Shown here in pieces: positions 1 through 7,243 of a stretch of DNA of 64,000 bases. A program made the translations under genes and the position numbers. The stretch covers positions 186,001 to 250,000 of the forward strand of contig NZ_JACHLK010000003.1 of NCBI RefSeq assembly GCF_014207955.1, read 5' to 3'. Within the stretch, counting starts at the first letter, position 1, and every line of letters begins with the position of its first letter. The DNA is from Acidovorax soli. Lineage in GTDB: Bacteria > Pseudomonadota > Gammaproteobacteria > Burkholderiales > Burkholderiaceae_C. The notes beneath the pieces were generated by a model. The model was given only the letters and a program-made list of their open reading frames with translations, was not told the origin of the DNA and searched no databases.

Positions 1-1
1 C

Positions 2-535
2 AGCATTGTTGAGGACCAGTGTCTCAAATGGATTTTGGATCTTATGAACAACTGGCAAATTCCACTTCTGGTTTCGGGAACGCCAGATGGAATTGGAGCT
101 CTGACGAATCGCCTAAGCAACACGGGCCGCTTCGTTTCTTCAGGCTACCACGCATTCAAGCACTTCACTGCAGCGTCCGATCCGGCCTTTCGGGACATAT
201 TTTTCGCCCAGTTGATACCCTATCAATATGTAGCCAACCCACTACCCGCCTCTGATGGACTTGCGCAGCTCATCATTGAGAAAACAGCGGGTGTCCAACG
301 GCTAATCATCGCACTTTGGATTGCCGCTCACCGAGTAGCGTTCGAGCGCTCAAAATCAGATGAGCTTCGCCTCGATGATTTCCTTGTGGCCGCAGACACA
401 TTTCTCGCTCCTGTGGCTCCTGCAGTTGCTGCCCTTCGGAGCAACGATCCCAATCGTATGCGCCGCTATGAAGATCTCACATCAAGAGACCAAACGTTCT
501 GGACTCAGTTCTGGGGTGAGGTTGCAAGCGACTAG
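2..535 (+). CDS. tnsC: TnsC/TniB-like transposition AAA+ ATPase, C-terminal part
   Basis: The reading frame is open to the left edge, so only the last ~177 codons are present. It shows a sensor-1-like strand (IPLLVSGTPDG) followed by the helical C-terminal lid with the stretch EKTAGVQRLIIALWIAAHR, both typical of the TnsC/TniB ATPases that link target selectors to the transposase. In Tn7-type elements this protein receives the target from TnsD/TniQ and activates TnsA/TnsB. The gene ends 18 bp before the stop of the convergent tniQ gene, which supports the assignment. The Walker motifs and any tnsA/tnsB lie outside the window. TnsC and TniB cannot be separated from this fragment. Confidence 0.8.
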   Translation, partial: SIVEDQCLKWILDLMNNWQIPLLVSGTPDGIGALTNRLSNTGRFVSSGYHAFKHFTAASDPAFRDIFFAQLIPYQYVANPLPASDGLAQLIIEKTAGVQRLIIALWIAAHRVAFERSKSDELRLDDFLVAADTFLAPVAPAVAALRSNDPNRMRRYEDLTSRDQTFWTQFWGEVASD

Positions 536-553
536 TAGAGCCGTTGTCAGCAC

Positions 554-1909
554 CTACGCTGAGGCATCGATCTCCATGGAGGCTTCGGTCATAGGCACTC
601 TGCCTGCGAGGGTGCTCTTGGCTGGCCTCGGGCGTAGCTTGCCATGGGGATCCATCATTACCAACGCCTTCGCCATGTTGGGTCCACAGCCTCGTATGAG
701 TGACTCGAAACGGCGTTCAGACATTCCAGAAGCCGCCGCGCTTTCTGAGACGGAGCGTTTGCTGACATAGAAGCTCACCAATCCAGCGTGACGACCCGAA
801 ACTTCAGAACTCCCGTTGCGGGGGAGATTGGGGAGACCGAGCCCCGTCAATACACGCTTGACCACGAAGATGGGCCGACCCAAGACTTTCGCCACTTCGC
901 TGTGAACTCCTGCAGCATTGACATAGTGCTGAAGCAGGGCGTCTTGACTTGGGAGCTGGTGCCGCCTTTTCTCTCGTAGAGTTGCAACTTGAAGCCTGCC
1001 ACTGTTTGCGGCATCTAGTTGGTTAATCGCCTCGTCGGGACTGTCAAATAGGACTCCCAGTACAAGCAAATAGGCTGCCACCGACGATGAGGATGTGCGC
1101 AGATACAACGCCCCGTCGATCTGATGCATGAACGATCCAGGGGTTCGTTCAGCAAGTTCACGGAAAACCGTTCCCAACCATTCCCGCGGATAAACCGACT
1201 GGATCCGGTCACTCACCAACGCCGCCTTCACTGCGCCTGCGTGTGCCTGAAACCCCTGAGATTTGGCTGTAGCGCGCAGGACAGGGACGATGAGCGGAAC
1301 GCTCAAAGGAAGTTCTCGCTCATACAGCGCCGCAGCAAGCTCCAGATAGCGCTGGACATAGGGGTTGCCTTGAGCAGCCTGAACCCATCCCCTTGGCACA
1401 GCTTCGCACTGCCCCAAAAATTGCGCGGGTGAGCAAGAGAATGCTTCAGTAGTGGTCGTGAAATGCAACGCCGAACAGTGTTTGGGACACCATAACTGCC
1501 CGGGTGTCTGATGATCCCGTCGCCAGTAGCTCACACCGTGGAATCGGATGTCGGCCTTGACACATTCTTCGCAGAAGAATGCCACCGAGAGCATGCTTTG
1601 CATTGTGGTGGTACGCATCACTGTACTGCGCTCCATGCTGCCATGGCGCAGTTCCGGAAGGTACGACGTGATTCCTCTCCGCAATGGAAGCGTTGTGTGA
1701 TTCTGAGCAAACTGTTCGGAAGACATAGCTGCCATCCGGCACAACAGTTCGTGCACATTCAAATCTCTGCGCTTTCGCCCCTCCTCACCGAAATGGACCT
1801 CCATCGCAGCCCTGGTCTCTTTGGGAGTGAGGTATCCGTTGATTCGCATGATTCGGCCAAGGTAACCACTATCGACCTCTTCAGGTAAAGGTGCTGGCTG
1901 GACGAGCAT
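554..1909 (-). CDS. tniQ: TniQ-family transposition target-selection protein
   Basis: A 451-residue protein. Its N-terminus has the TniQ signature (LPEEVDSGYLGRIMRINGY, residues ~8-26). A zinc-binding segment follows at ~residues 115-145 (CEEC, then W-R-D-HQTPG-W-C-KH), the usual C-x2-C...HQ-PG...C-x2-H layout. The C-terminal half looks helix-turn-helix rich. The ATG at 1909 is preceded by a strong AGGAGG about 9 bases upstream. It is the third gene of a minus-strand set after tnsD and the XRE gene, and it converges on the tnsC fragment. TniQ proteins recruit TnsC to target DNA or to a guide complex. Having it beside a separate full-length TnsD suggests two targeting modes. Confidence 0.88.
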   Translation of the reverse strand: MLVQPAPLPEEVDSGYLGRIMRINGYLTPKETRAAMEVHFGEEGRKRRDLNVHELLCRMAAMSSEQFAQNHTTLPLRRGITSYLPELRHGSMERSTVMRTTTMQSMLSVAFFCEECVKADIRFHGVSYWRRDHQTPGQLWCPKHCSALHFTTTTEAFSCSPAQFLGQCEAVPRGWVQAAQGNPYVQRYLELAAALYERELPLSVPLIVPVLRATAKSQGFQAHAGAVKAALVSDRIQSVYPREWLGTVFRELAERTPGSFMHQIDGALYLRTSSSSVAAYLLVLGVLFDSPDEAINQLDAANSGRLQVATLREKRRHQLPSQDALLQHYVNAAGVHSEVAKVLGRPIFVVKRVLTGLGLPNLPRNGSSEVSGRHAGLVSFYVSKRSVSESAAASGMSERRFESLIRGCGPNMAKALVMMDPHGKLRPRPAKSTLAGRVPMTEASMEIDASA

Positions 1910-1934
1910 CTTCGGACACCTCCTTTTGATGGAC

Positions 1935-2273
1935 TCAGGTACCGGTAGTCGGTTTCAAAACGGCCAATGAGCGAATCACGGATGCCAAGGCTTTTGCATG
2001 GGAAGCAGACCCGTCCCAGGTGACTTGAAGTGCATCAATCAGGTCGGGATTGGCTCGTATCAACTCTGGCGTAACCCCTTCTTCAAATCGCTCCACAAAC
2101 AGGCAAACCTCTTCGAACAGGCGGGACATCCGAGTACTTCCACCACTCAGGATACGGCTGACCTGGGATTGGCTTGCTCCCACATGCGCAGCGATGTCCG
2201 CTTGCGAAATTCCATGCATCTGACAAATACGACGCGCCTTCTCGGCCCGAGTTTTTAGCTCCGCAATCATCAT
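1935..2273 (-). CDS. Small XRE-family HTH regulator within the transposon module
   Basis: A 112-residue protein with a Cro/C1-type helix-turn-helix at ~residues 21-45 (ISQADIAAHVGASQSQVSRIL) and a helical C-terminus. It lies between tnsD and tniQ, 25 bp before the tniQ start. Two adjacent ATGs (2273, 2270) are possible starts and no clear Shine-Dalgarno is visible. The 68 bp upstream are AT-rich and hold repeated ATGCTT-type motifs that could be its own operator. XRE-type repressors are known in some Tn7-like elements, where they control tniQ or guide expression, so a regulatory role for the downstream tniQ is a reasonable inference. Confidence 0.8.
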   Translation of the reverse strand: MMIAELKTRAEKARRICQMHGISQADIAAHVGASQSQVSRILSGGSTRMSRLFEEVCLFVERFEEGVTPELIRANPDLIDALQVTWDGSASHAKALASVIRSLAVLKPTTGT

Positions 2274-2279
2274 GCATTA

Positions 2280-2309
2280 AGCATACCTCAATACATATAC
2301 GCATATCAA
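2280..2309 (-). promoter_or_regulatory. Possible promoter/operator of the XRE gene
   Basis: Read on the minus strand, TTGATA (2309-2304) and TATGCT (2285-2280) are separated by 18 bases, a plausible -35/-10 pair. The stretch also holds two related motifs, ATGCTTGATATGC and ATGCTTAATGC, one overlapping each box, as expected for an autoregulated HTH gene. The -10 box lies only ~7 bases before the ATG at 2273, so the transcript would be almost leaderless if this is the true promoter. Seen by eye only. Confidence 0.35.
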
Positions 2310-2341
2310 GCATGCAGTTTGAGTGTGTAGACCTTTTTTGA

Positions 2342-4081
2342 TCAAGCGAGGAGGTCGCTCATTCCTGGGTGACGGTCACCAATGGACCGCTGTATTGCCA
2401 GTCTCGTTAGTGGCAGCGCATTCAGATGCCGCCGCTTGGCGTGCAACTGAGGAACCAGCGGATAAAGCTGGTTGACGTGCTTGAGATGCTCACCACGCTC
2501 TTGCAGCACAAGGCAAGCCTGCTCAATCGCAACGCTCAGTTGCTCATCTCGCGCTTTCCAATCGACGCATGCCGTACAGGGACGACGATGAGATGGATTC
2601 GGGCACGGACTGTGCTCGGCCAGCCATAAGTGATCGTTGCGATACAGCCAAGCGTAAGTGGCCGGCTCAATAGTTCGCATCCATTTGACCCCAACGGGAC
2701 CCGAGGTCTTGAGCAGTCTGGCCCAGGCCTTCCTCGCTCGGTCGCGAGTTCTCCTGAGCCTCGCCTCCGTCCATGCTTGCTGAAGACCGACCTCTGTCCA
2801 CAGCAATCGCGATATAGTTTGTATGGACACGCCCACCTCGGTAGCGACTGCAGACTTCTCCGCGCCACGACGCAGCCGTTTGACCGCGAGCTTGCGCAAG
2901 TCTGGGAGCAAAATCTTAGGTCGTCGTTGTACCGCTATGCCCAGCTTCGCCGCCCAAATCAGCGCGGTTTGCGGATCTATTCCAATGCTTGAAGCTGCAG
3001 CCTTTGGCGAAAATTTCTTCTCGCGTACCAACGCATCGAACTCTTTCTTGCGCGCATCCACTTCACCCTCTGCACGCAGCTGAGTCAAGCCGACCTCCAT
3101 AGCAGTCTGCATGGCCACATACTTAGACTGCGAAAATCGCTCCCATGTTCCAAACAGCCAGTGAATCATCATGAGATGACGAAATGGATGTGTTTTGGTT
3201 CTCGGAGAATTGAAAAGTCGCCCCAGTTGCAATGAGGCTTGCCGAAGTGTCATGGGAAAGCCAGCAAACTCTTCAAGGAACTGAAACGGTTGTACGTGAT
3301 TCAGGAACGAAGTAGCGATAGCGTTGAGACGCATATGGCCGAGCGCGGACAACCATCCACGGCTCATAAATTCCGCGCGATAGTGTTCATAAAACCGGTC
3401 AACCTCAAACTTCGATAGAGTGCCCGCCAACACAACCGCATCAATCAGCTCCGCAAAGCTGGCCAAGGCATCAAGGCTAAGAGTGATCGATCGAGCAGAT
3501 TCATTGAGGCTATCGTGAAGTTCATCCAACCTGGGCAGCACCCACTGAAATCGGCCAACCCCGGTTGATTTGGATTGCAGGAGAGGCACACCGTGCATGA
3601 TGCAAACCCAAACCCCGGGATACTGATGCTTGAGATGCCAGTAAGCCCAGCCGGTGCCAACTAAGTCCTCCCGCATGCAGACGGGACAAGCCTTCAGAGG
3701 ATGGTTGGCACCGAATCGGCTCGTAAGTACTCCAAGCTTGAGTCGCAGGAGCGCGATGCGGCCATGGGAGAGGCATTCGATGGCATCACTCACACCCTCT
3801 TGGGACAGGAACGGTTGATAAAACTTCAGCAGGGTGAGGTTGAGCGCGACCTCCCGGGCATTTCCATAGACGCCACCAGTGCGATCGACGAAGACTTGGA
3901 GGCGATTGGGGAAGTCATGCTGCGCACCGTTTCGAGGATGGCAGAAGAACTGATTGCTGGTCGTGGATGAGATCGCATTTCCCCAGAGAAAGTGATGACG
4001 GCTCACCAAACTGAAGAGAGATTCATCTGGCAACGGGATCAACAGTGACACCGACGGATAAAGGTCGAGATGCTCCGCCAT
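2342..4081 (-). CDS. tnsD: TnsD-like target-site-selection protein (TniQ domain plus C-terminal DNA-binding region)
   Basis: 579 residues. A TniQ domain sits at the N-terminus (LLIPLPDESLFSLVSRHHF, residues ~13-31). A zinc knuckle follows at ~130-165 (CPVCMRED, then W-HLKHQYPGVWVCIMHG). The long C-terminal extension is typical of TnsD, with at least two helix-turn-helix-like segments (KAAASSIGIDPQTALIWAAK and KSAVATEVGVSIQTISRLLW). TnsD proteins bind a fixed chromosomal site and recruit TnsC there. The ATG at 4081 has AGGAG 6 bases upstream. The attachment site it recognises is not evident. A broken paralogue lies at 6527-7231. Confidence 0.85.
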   Translation of the reverse strand: MAEHLDLYPSVSLLIPLPDESLFSLVSRHHFLWGNAISSTTSNQFFCHPRNGAQHDFPNRLQVFVDRTGGVYGNAREVALNLTLLKFYQPFLSQEGVSDAIECLSHGRIALLRLKLGVLTSRFGANHPLKACPVCMREDLVGTGWAYWHLKHQYPGVWVCIMHGVPLLQSKSTGVGRFQWVLPRLDELHDSLNESARSITLSLDALASFAELIDAVVLAGTLSKFEVDRFYEHYRAEFMSRGWLSALGHMRLNAIATSFLNHVQPFQFLEEFAGFPMTLRQASLQLGRLFNSPRTKTHPFRHLMMIHWLFGTWERFSQSKYVAMQTAMEVGLTQLRAEGEVDARKKEFDALVREKKFSPKAAASSIGIDPQTALIWAAKLGIAVQRRPKILLPDLRKLAVKRLRRGAEKSAVATEVGVSIQTISRLLWTEVGLQQAWTEARLRRTRDRARKAWARLLKTSGPVGVKWMRTIEPATYAWLYRNDHLWLAEHSPCPNPSHRRPCTACVDWKARDEQLSVAIEQACLVLQERGEHLKHVNQLYPLVPQLHAKRRHLNALPLTRLAIQRSIGDRHPGMSDLLA

Positions 4082-4194
4082 GCGAGCTCCTCAGAAGGCA
4101 ATAAGGTACTGATGATCAGCACCGTAAGGGAAAGCGTCGTCAGTTGACCAGGGTGGGCTGAACGAGGACGTGTGCGACTCGGGCCAGGCCGTCG

Positions 4195-4290
4195 CCTTCG
4201 AGGCTTGCCACCCGACGCCTCGTCCTTGAGAAGCTCCAACGCGAGGGCATCAGCGGGATGAACACCTCTGATCTCACCGGCGTGCAACTA
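4195..4290 (-). pseudogene. 3'-terminal fragment of the small repeated orphan gene (copy 1)
   Basis: On the minus strand this stretch reads GVHPADALALELLKDEASG, matching the C-terminus of the two complete copies (4362-4586 and 6219-6443), which share TDALALELLKD. Upstream of the fragment no matching N-terminal part is left and a stop codon interrupts the frame. It is best read as a decayed duplicate. The rest of the 4082-4361 gap holds nothing else recognised. Confidence 0.6.
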
Positions 4291-4361
4291 GTAGGTGAAG
4301 TTTCCATCTTCCATAGCCGATTTTGGTTGCTCATACCGCTGCCGGCACAGCCTTCGACTCC

Positions 4362-4586
4362 TCAGGCTTTAGGTTCTGGAGGATGCTCGATTGTTGGCTC
4401 ATCTTTGAGGAGCTCCAAGGCAAGGGCATCGGTGGGATAGGTCACTCGTATGATGCCGTTGACCATTCCGGTCACCGGGATTCCCGCGCGAAGGTTTTCC
4501 CTCGCCGCCTCACGCGTAGCACGCCGCACCAGTTCTGCCCATTCGGAGACACTCAAGCCGAGGATGACGGGGCCGCTCTCTAACAT
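4362..4586 (-). CDS. Small orphan protein, copy 2 of a three-copy local family
   Basis: About 74 residues from the ATG at 4586. The frame is open further up to 4673, but the paralogue at 6219-6443 has a stop just before the equivalent ATG, so the short form is preferred. The two proteins share GLSVxEwAxLxRRATREAxR, NLRAGIPVTGMV and TDALALELLKD. The pattern suggests an N-terminal helix followed by a small beta hairpin and a helix. No family is recognised. No strong ribosome site is visible. It is transcribed in the same direction as tnsD and is likely transposon or island cargo. Confidence 0.65.
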   Translation of the reverse strand: MLESGPVILGLSVSEWAELVRRATREAARENLRAGIPVTGMVNGIIRVTYPTDALALELLKDEPTIEHPPEPKA

Positions 4587-4762
4587 AAATAGAAGGCTAT
4601 GACCGTTTCGCCCCCTGGTCAAGGGCCCGATAGCGAGCGACTCAGCTACTGACATGGAAGTGTCAATAGACATTCCAGATCCTTGGCTTCGACAGTTCTC
4701 CAGTGCGCATCGCGCCCCAAAGAGTCGCTCGTCAGCCTGTGCGCCATCAGTTGCCTGACAGG

Positions 4763-4981
4763 TCAGCCCTCCGAGAAGACTGCTAGGCTGCGCAACTTGA
4801 TCGCAGGGTTTCTTGCGTCCCTGCCAAGGCTCTCCCAGCGCTCTTTGGAGATGGTTGGAACCTTCGTCATGTCGATCACGATGTCGGGCTTCTTCCTGTT
4901 CGCAGCGTCTCCAGTGCGCTGCCGCTCCAGTTCAGACAGTCTCTCCAGGAGCTGCTTGCGAATGGTCGAGGAAGATTTCAT
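4763..4981 (-). CDS. Small hypothetical protein
   Basis: 72 residues from the ATG at 4981; an in-frame TTG at 4993 would add four. The first 25 residues are a charged helix (IRKQLLERLSELERQR), followed by a basic stretch and a WESLGRDARNPAIKL segment. The amino-acid make-up is protein-like and the opposite frame is not more convincing, but there is no good Shine-Dalgarno. Function unknown. It sits among other minus-strand orphan genes between the transposition genes and the chemotaxis receptor. Confidence 0.45.
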   Translation of the reverse strand: MKSSSTIRKQLLERLSELERQRTGDAANRKKPDIVIDMTKVPTISKERWESLGRDARNPAIKLRSLAVFSEG

Positions 4982-4993
4982 GGCACGCGCCAA

Positions 4994-5306
4994 AGAGTTC
5001 TACGCGCGCCGAGATTCACGGCCCCAGATAGCGGAAAGCCTCCTTGCGGAGGCCTTCACACTCTGTACACCGGGGCGCCCATTTCTGGGTGAGCCGGTCG
5101 GCGCGTTACTGTGGATTGTAATAGATCACGAACTTTGCGACGAACGCACGTTGTTCCATGCGTCTGCACTTGAGCTCAAGTAGATTCAAGAACAACTTGG
5201 AAAACCGACCAGTTGCCTTCGGCCATTTCATTGCGGCAAGCATCAAGGATCGAGGCTTGCCCCTCATGGCTACCTGCGCAGGTGTAGCGCAGGAAGCGCG
5301 ATAGGG
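4994..5306. other. 313-bp stretch without a supported gene
   Basis: No convincing coding frame, repeat, tRNA-like or terminator-like structure was seen here. Short open frames on the plus strand lack start signals and have unlikely compositions. It separates two small orphan genes of the island. Confidence 0.5.
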
Positions 5307-5678
5307 TCAGAGCTCAAATGGCGAAGGAGTCAACGACCAATCAAGCCGCTCGGCAGTCTTGGCAATGATCCACCTGCTTTGATCAGCTGTGCACCAGTTC
5401 TTTTTCAGCAGCCCCTGAAACGCCGCCCGCAATGTCGCGGTCTGGTCTCCATTGCGCTCGGTGAGCTTGCGCTGACAGTACGGCACCATCTGCGTCACCA
5501 AGTCCTCACAAACATCAAAGGCTTGTGCAACCTCGGAGGGCGATGTTCCCGTTGCGTAGAACTTTCCACCCTCCTCGACCAACCCGATCTTGGGATGTGC
5601 ACCTGCCAGCGCTCCCGGTATTTCGGCGATTGGGAAGTCGGCAGGAATGCCGGGGTAGTTGGCACGGTCGACTGGCAT
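5307..5678 (-). CDS. Hypothetical protein, island cargo
   Basis: 123 residues from the ATG at 5678, chosen because AAGGAG lies 5 bases upstream; the earlier GTG at 5684 would overlap that site. The N-terminus is proline- and alanine-rich (NYPGIPADFPIAEIPGALAG). The middle carries DVCEDLVTQMVPYCQRKL, and the C-terminus has TADQSRWIIAKTAERLDW. No signal peptide or membrane helix. No known family is recognised. It is divergent from the 5817-6197 gene, with a 138-bp shared promoter region between them. Confidence 0.7.
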   Translation of the reverse strand: MPVDRANYPGIPADFPIAEIPGALAGAHPKIGLVEEGGKFYATGTSPSEVAQAFDVCEDLVTQMVPYCQRKLTERNGDQTATLRAAFQGLLKKNWCTADQSRWIIAKTAERLDWSLTPSPFEL

Positions 5679-5816
5679 AGACACTCCTTGCAGTGGCAGG
5701 CAAGAACATAGTCTCTCTGGACCAAGACATCAAGGGCAGGAGGGTTTCAGACGCAATCGGCGCGCTTCACGCTATCTTCTGCACCTGCCCAGTACCGCAG
5801 CGCAACGGAGGTCACC

Positions 5817-6197
5817 ATGGAGCTTTACTTCGCCATCGACCGCCCAGCGCCTGATGTGGCGTCGCAGCCTAAGGTCGATCTACACCACTGGCGAATTCTG
5901 CAACTGGGCTGCGGGTCCCTGCACATCGCTGCCCAGTTGGACTCCGGGTCGTTTCGGGTTACGACTGCGCTTCTCGCCGTTGATATTGCCAGCAGGGTCG
6001 TCAAGACCGAGTCAGGTCGCAGTTACCACCTGGACGCACCGCCAGAGGAAGATGCGATGTTGGTAGCGCTGATGATTGCCAATGTCGCGTGTGACCCGGT
6101 GGCGATCACGAACGATGTGAGTGACGCTGTGTGGCGCGCCATGGAGTCTAGTGCGTGGTCCAGCGACGGTACGAGCTTGATCCCTGCGCTGCAGTAA
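5817..6197 (+). CDS. Hypothetical protein, island cargo
   Basis: 126 residues. The ATG at 5817 has GGAGG 6 bases upstream, so the start is well supported. The protein looks soluble, acidic and alpha/beta in type, with no transmembrane segment or recognised motif (for example HWRILQLGCGSLHIAAQL, then PPEEDAMLVALMIANVACDP). It is divergent from the 5307-5678 gene and the only plus-strand gene of the island besides tnsC. No function can be assigned. Confidence 0.7.
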   Translation: MELYFAIDRPAPDVASQPKVDLHHWRILQLGCGSLHIAAQLDSGSFRVTTALLAVDIASRVVKTESGRSYHLDAPPEEDAMLVALMIANVACDPVAITNDVSDAVWRAMESSAWSSDGTSLIPALQ

Positions 6198-6218
6198 AGG
6201 TTACGCGTCGAAAGCACC

Positions 6219-6443
6219 TCAGACTTTGGGCTCTCGCGAGATTTCGGTCGCTGGATCGTCTTTGAGAAGTTCCAATGCGAGGGCATCGGTTGAGTGGATC
6301 TCCCCAATCACGCCGTCGACCATGCCGGTCACCGGTATTCCTGCACGAAGATTCTCCCTCACCGCTTCGCGAGTGGCACGTCGCGCGAGGCTTGCAAACT
6401 CGGCAACACTCAGGCCGAAGATGAAGGGGCCGGATTCAGACAT
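6219..6443 (-). CDS. Small orphan protein, copy 3 of a three-copy local family
   Basis: 74 residues, starting MSESGPFIFGLSVAEF. An in-frame TAG four codons upstream of the ATG at 6443 fixes the start. It is closely related to the copy at 4362-4586 over its whole length, including NLRAGIPVTGMV and TDALALELLKD; a third copy survives only as a 3' fragment near 4195-4290. Neither complete copy has a strong Shine-Dalgarno, but both share a CATAG(T/C)CT motif just upstream, so the duplication included upstream DNA. Function unknown. Confidence 0.65.
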   Translation of the reverse strand: MSESGPFIFGLSVAEFASLARRATREAVRENLRAGIPVTGMVDGVIGEIHSTDALALELLKDDPATEISREPKV

Positions 6444-6526
6444 GGTTGCAGACTATGAGGGTTTGGTGGCGAGGTCAAGGCAGAGGACATGTGGAGCTCT
6501 CGCTTTCCACCAAACTCGGTGCTCAT

Positions 6527-7231
6527 CCATTCAGCTCGGCAATGGGTTCTGTACTTCGCACGCCTAGCCGATAACCAATCTGCATGCAGTTGCGCATCGC
6601 TGAGCAGCAACCGGGTGATCGTCTCTACGGAGACACTGGCACGGGTGGCCACGCGCGATTTGTCGGCTCCTTTGCGTAGGTCTCGGATTGCCTTCGTCCG
6701 CACATCGTCCGTCAGCTTCTGAGGGCGACGTGGCAGGTCGATGCCGCTGCTTGCCGCCCAAACCAACGCGGTTTGAGTGTCAACTCCAACCCAGCTTGCC
6801 GCCTTGCGCAGTAAATGCCCATGCTTTCGTATGCGGTTACACAGTTGGCCCTTTCGCGGGTCATCTGCTGGAAATACGGGCTGAGCCCGGTGCTGCCGGC
6901 CCCCTGTGCTGACGGTTCCTGCGTCTCTCATTGCACGTTCTAAGTGCCGAGCATCGCCAAACAGCCAATGGATGATCCGCAGGTGCCTGAGTGGATGGGC
7001 TCCCAAACGAGGTGGACGCAGCAAGCGACCTAACCGCGCCTCCATACAAGCTGGGTCTTCTGACAATGCCGCAAGTTCCGGAATGTGCCTCAAGGGCCGG
7101 CAATGACAGAGGAATGCTTATGCGATCTGCGGCGTGCGTAGATTGCCTGCAGCGGTCCCCCATCCACGCCGCTGCCCGAGGCTTGTTGTGAAGTCGTGTT
7201 TGACCCTCGCAATCTGCTCCATGCTTTCGAA
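6527..7231 (-). pseudogene. Broken second tnsD-like gene (C-terminal half)
   Basis: Read on the minus strand, this matches the second half of the intact TnsD at 2342-4081: LGRL--PPR--HPLRHLRIIHWLFG, then RKAASWVGVDTQTALVWAA, RRP, DLRKGADKSRVATRASVSVETITRLLL. The TniQ domain and zinc knuckle are missing. An in-frame TAA lies at 7118-7120, and upstream of it the match continues (KHDFTTSLGQRRGW resembles HYRAEFMSRGW). Downstream of ~6527 the similarity stops. The fragment reaches within ~13 bp of the chemotaxis-receptor stop codon. It is a relic of an older Tn7-like insertion rather than a working gene. Confidence 0.8.
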
Positions 7232-7243
7232 CGCTCTCCGCAT

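Noticed and set aside
4683-5183. 166-codon plus-strand open frame in the island
   Set aside because: Serine/cysteine-rich translation without a ribosome site; the opposite-strand small gene is more plausible.
1-7231. CRISPR array near the Tn7-like genes
   Set aside because: No regularly spaced repeats of 25-40 bases were seen; any guide array would have to be outside the window.
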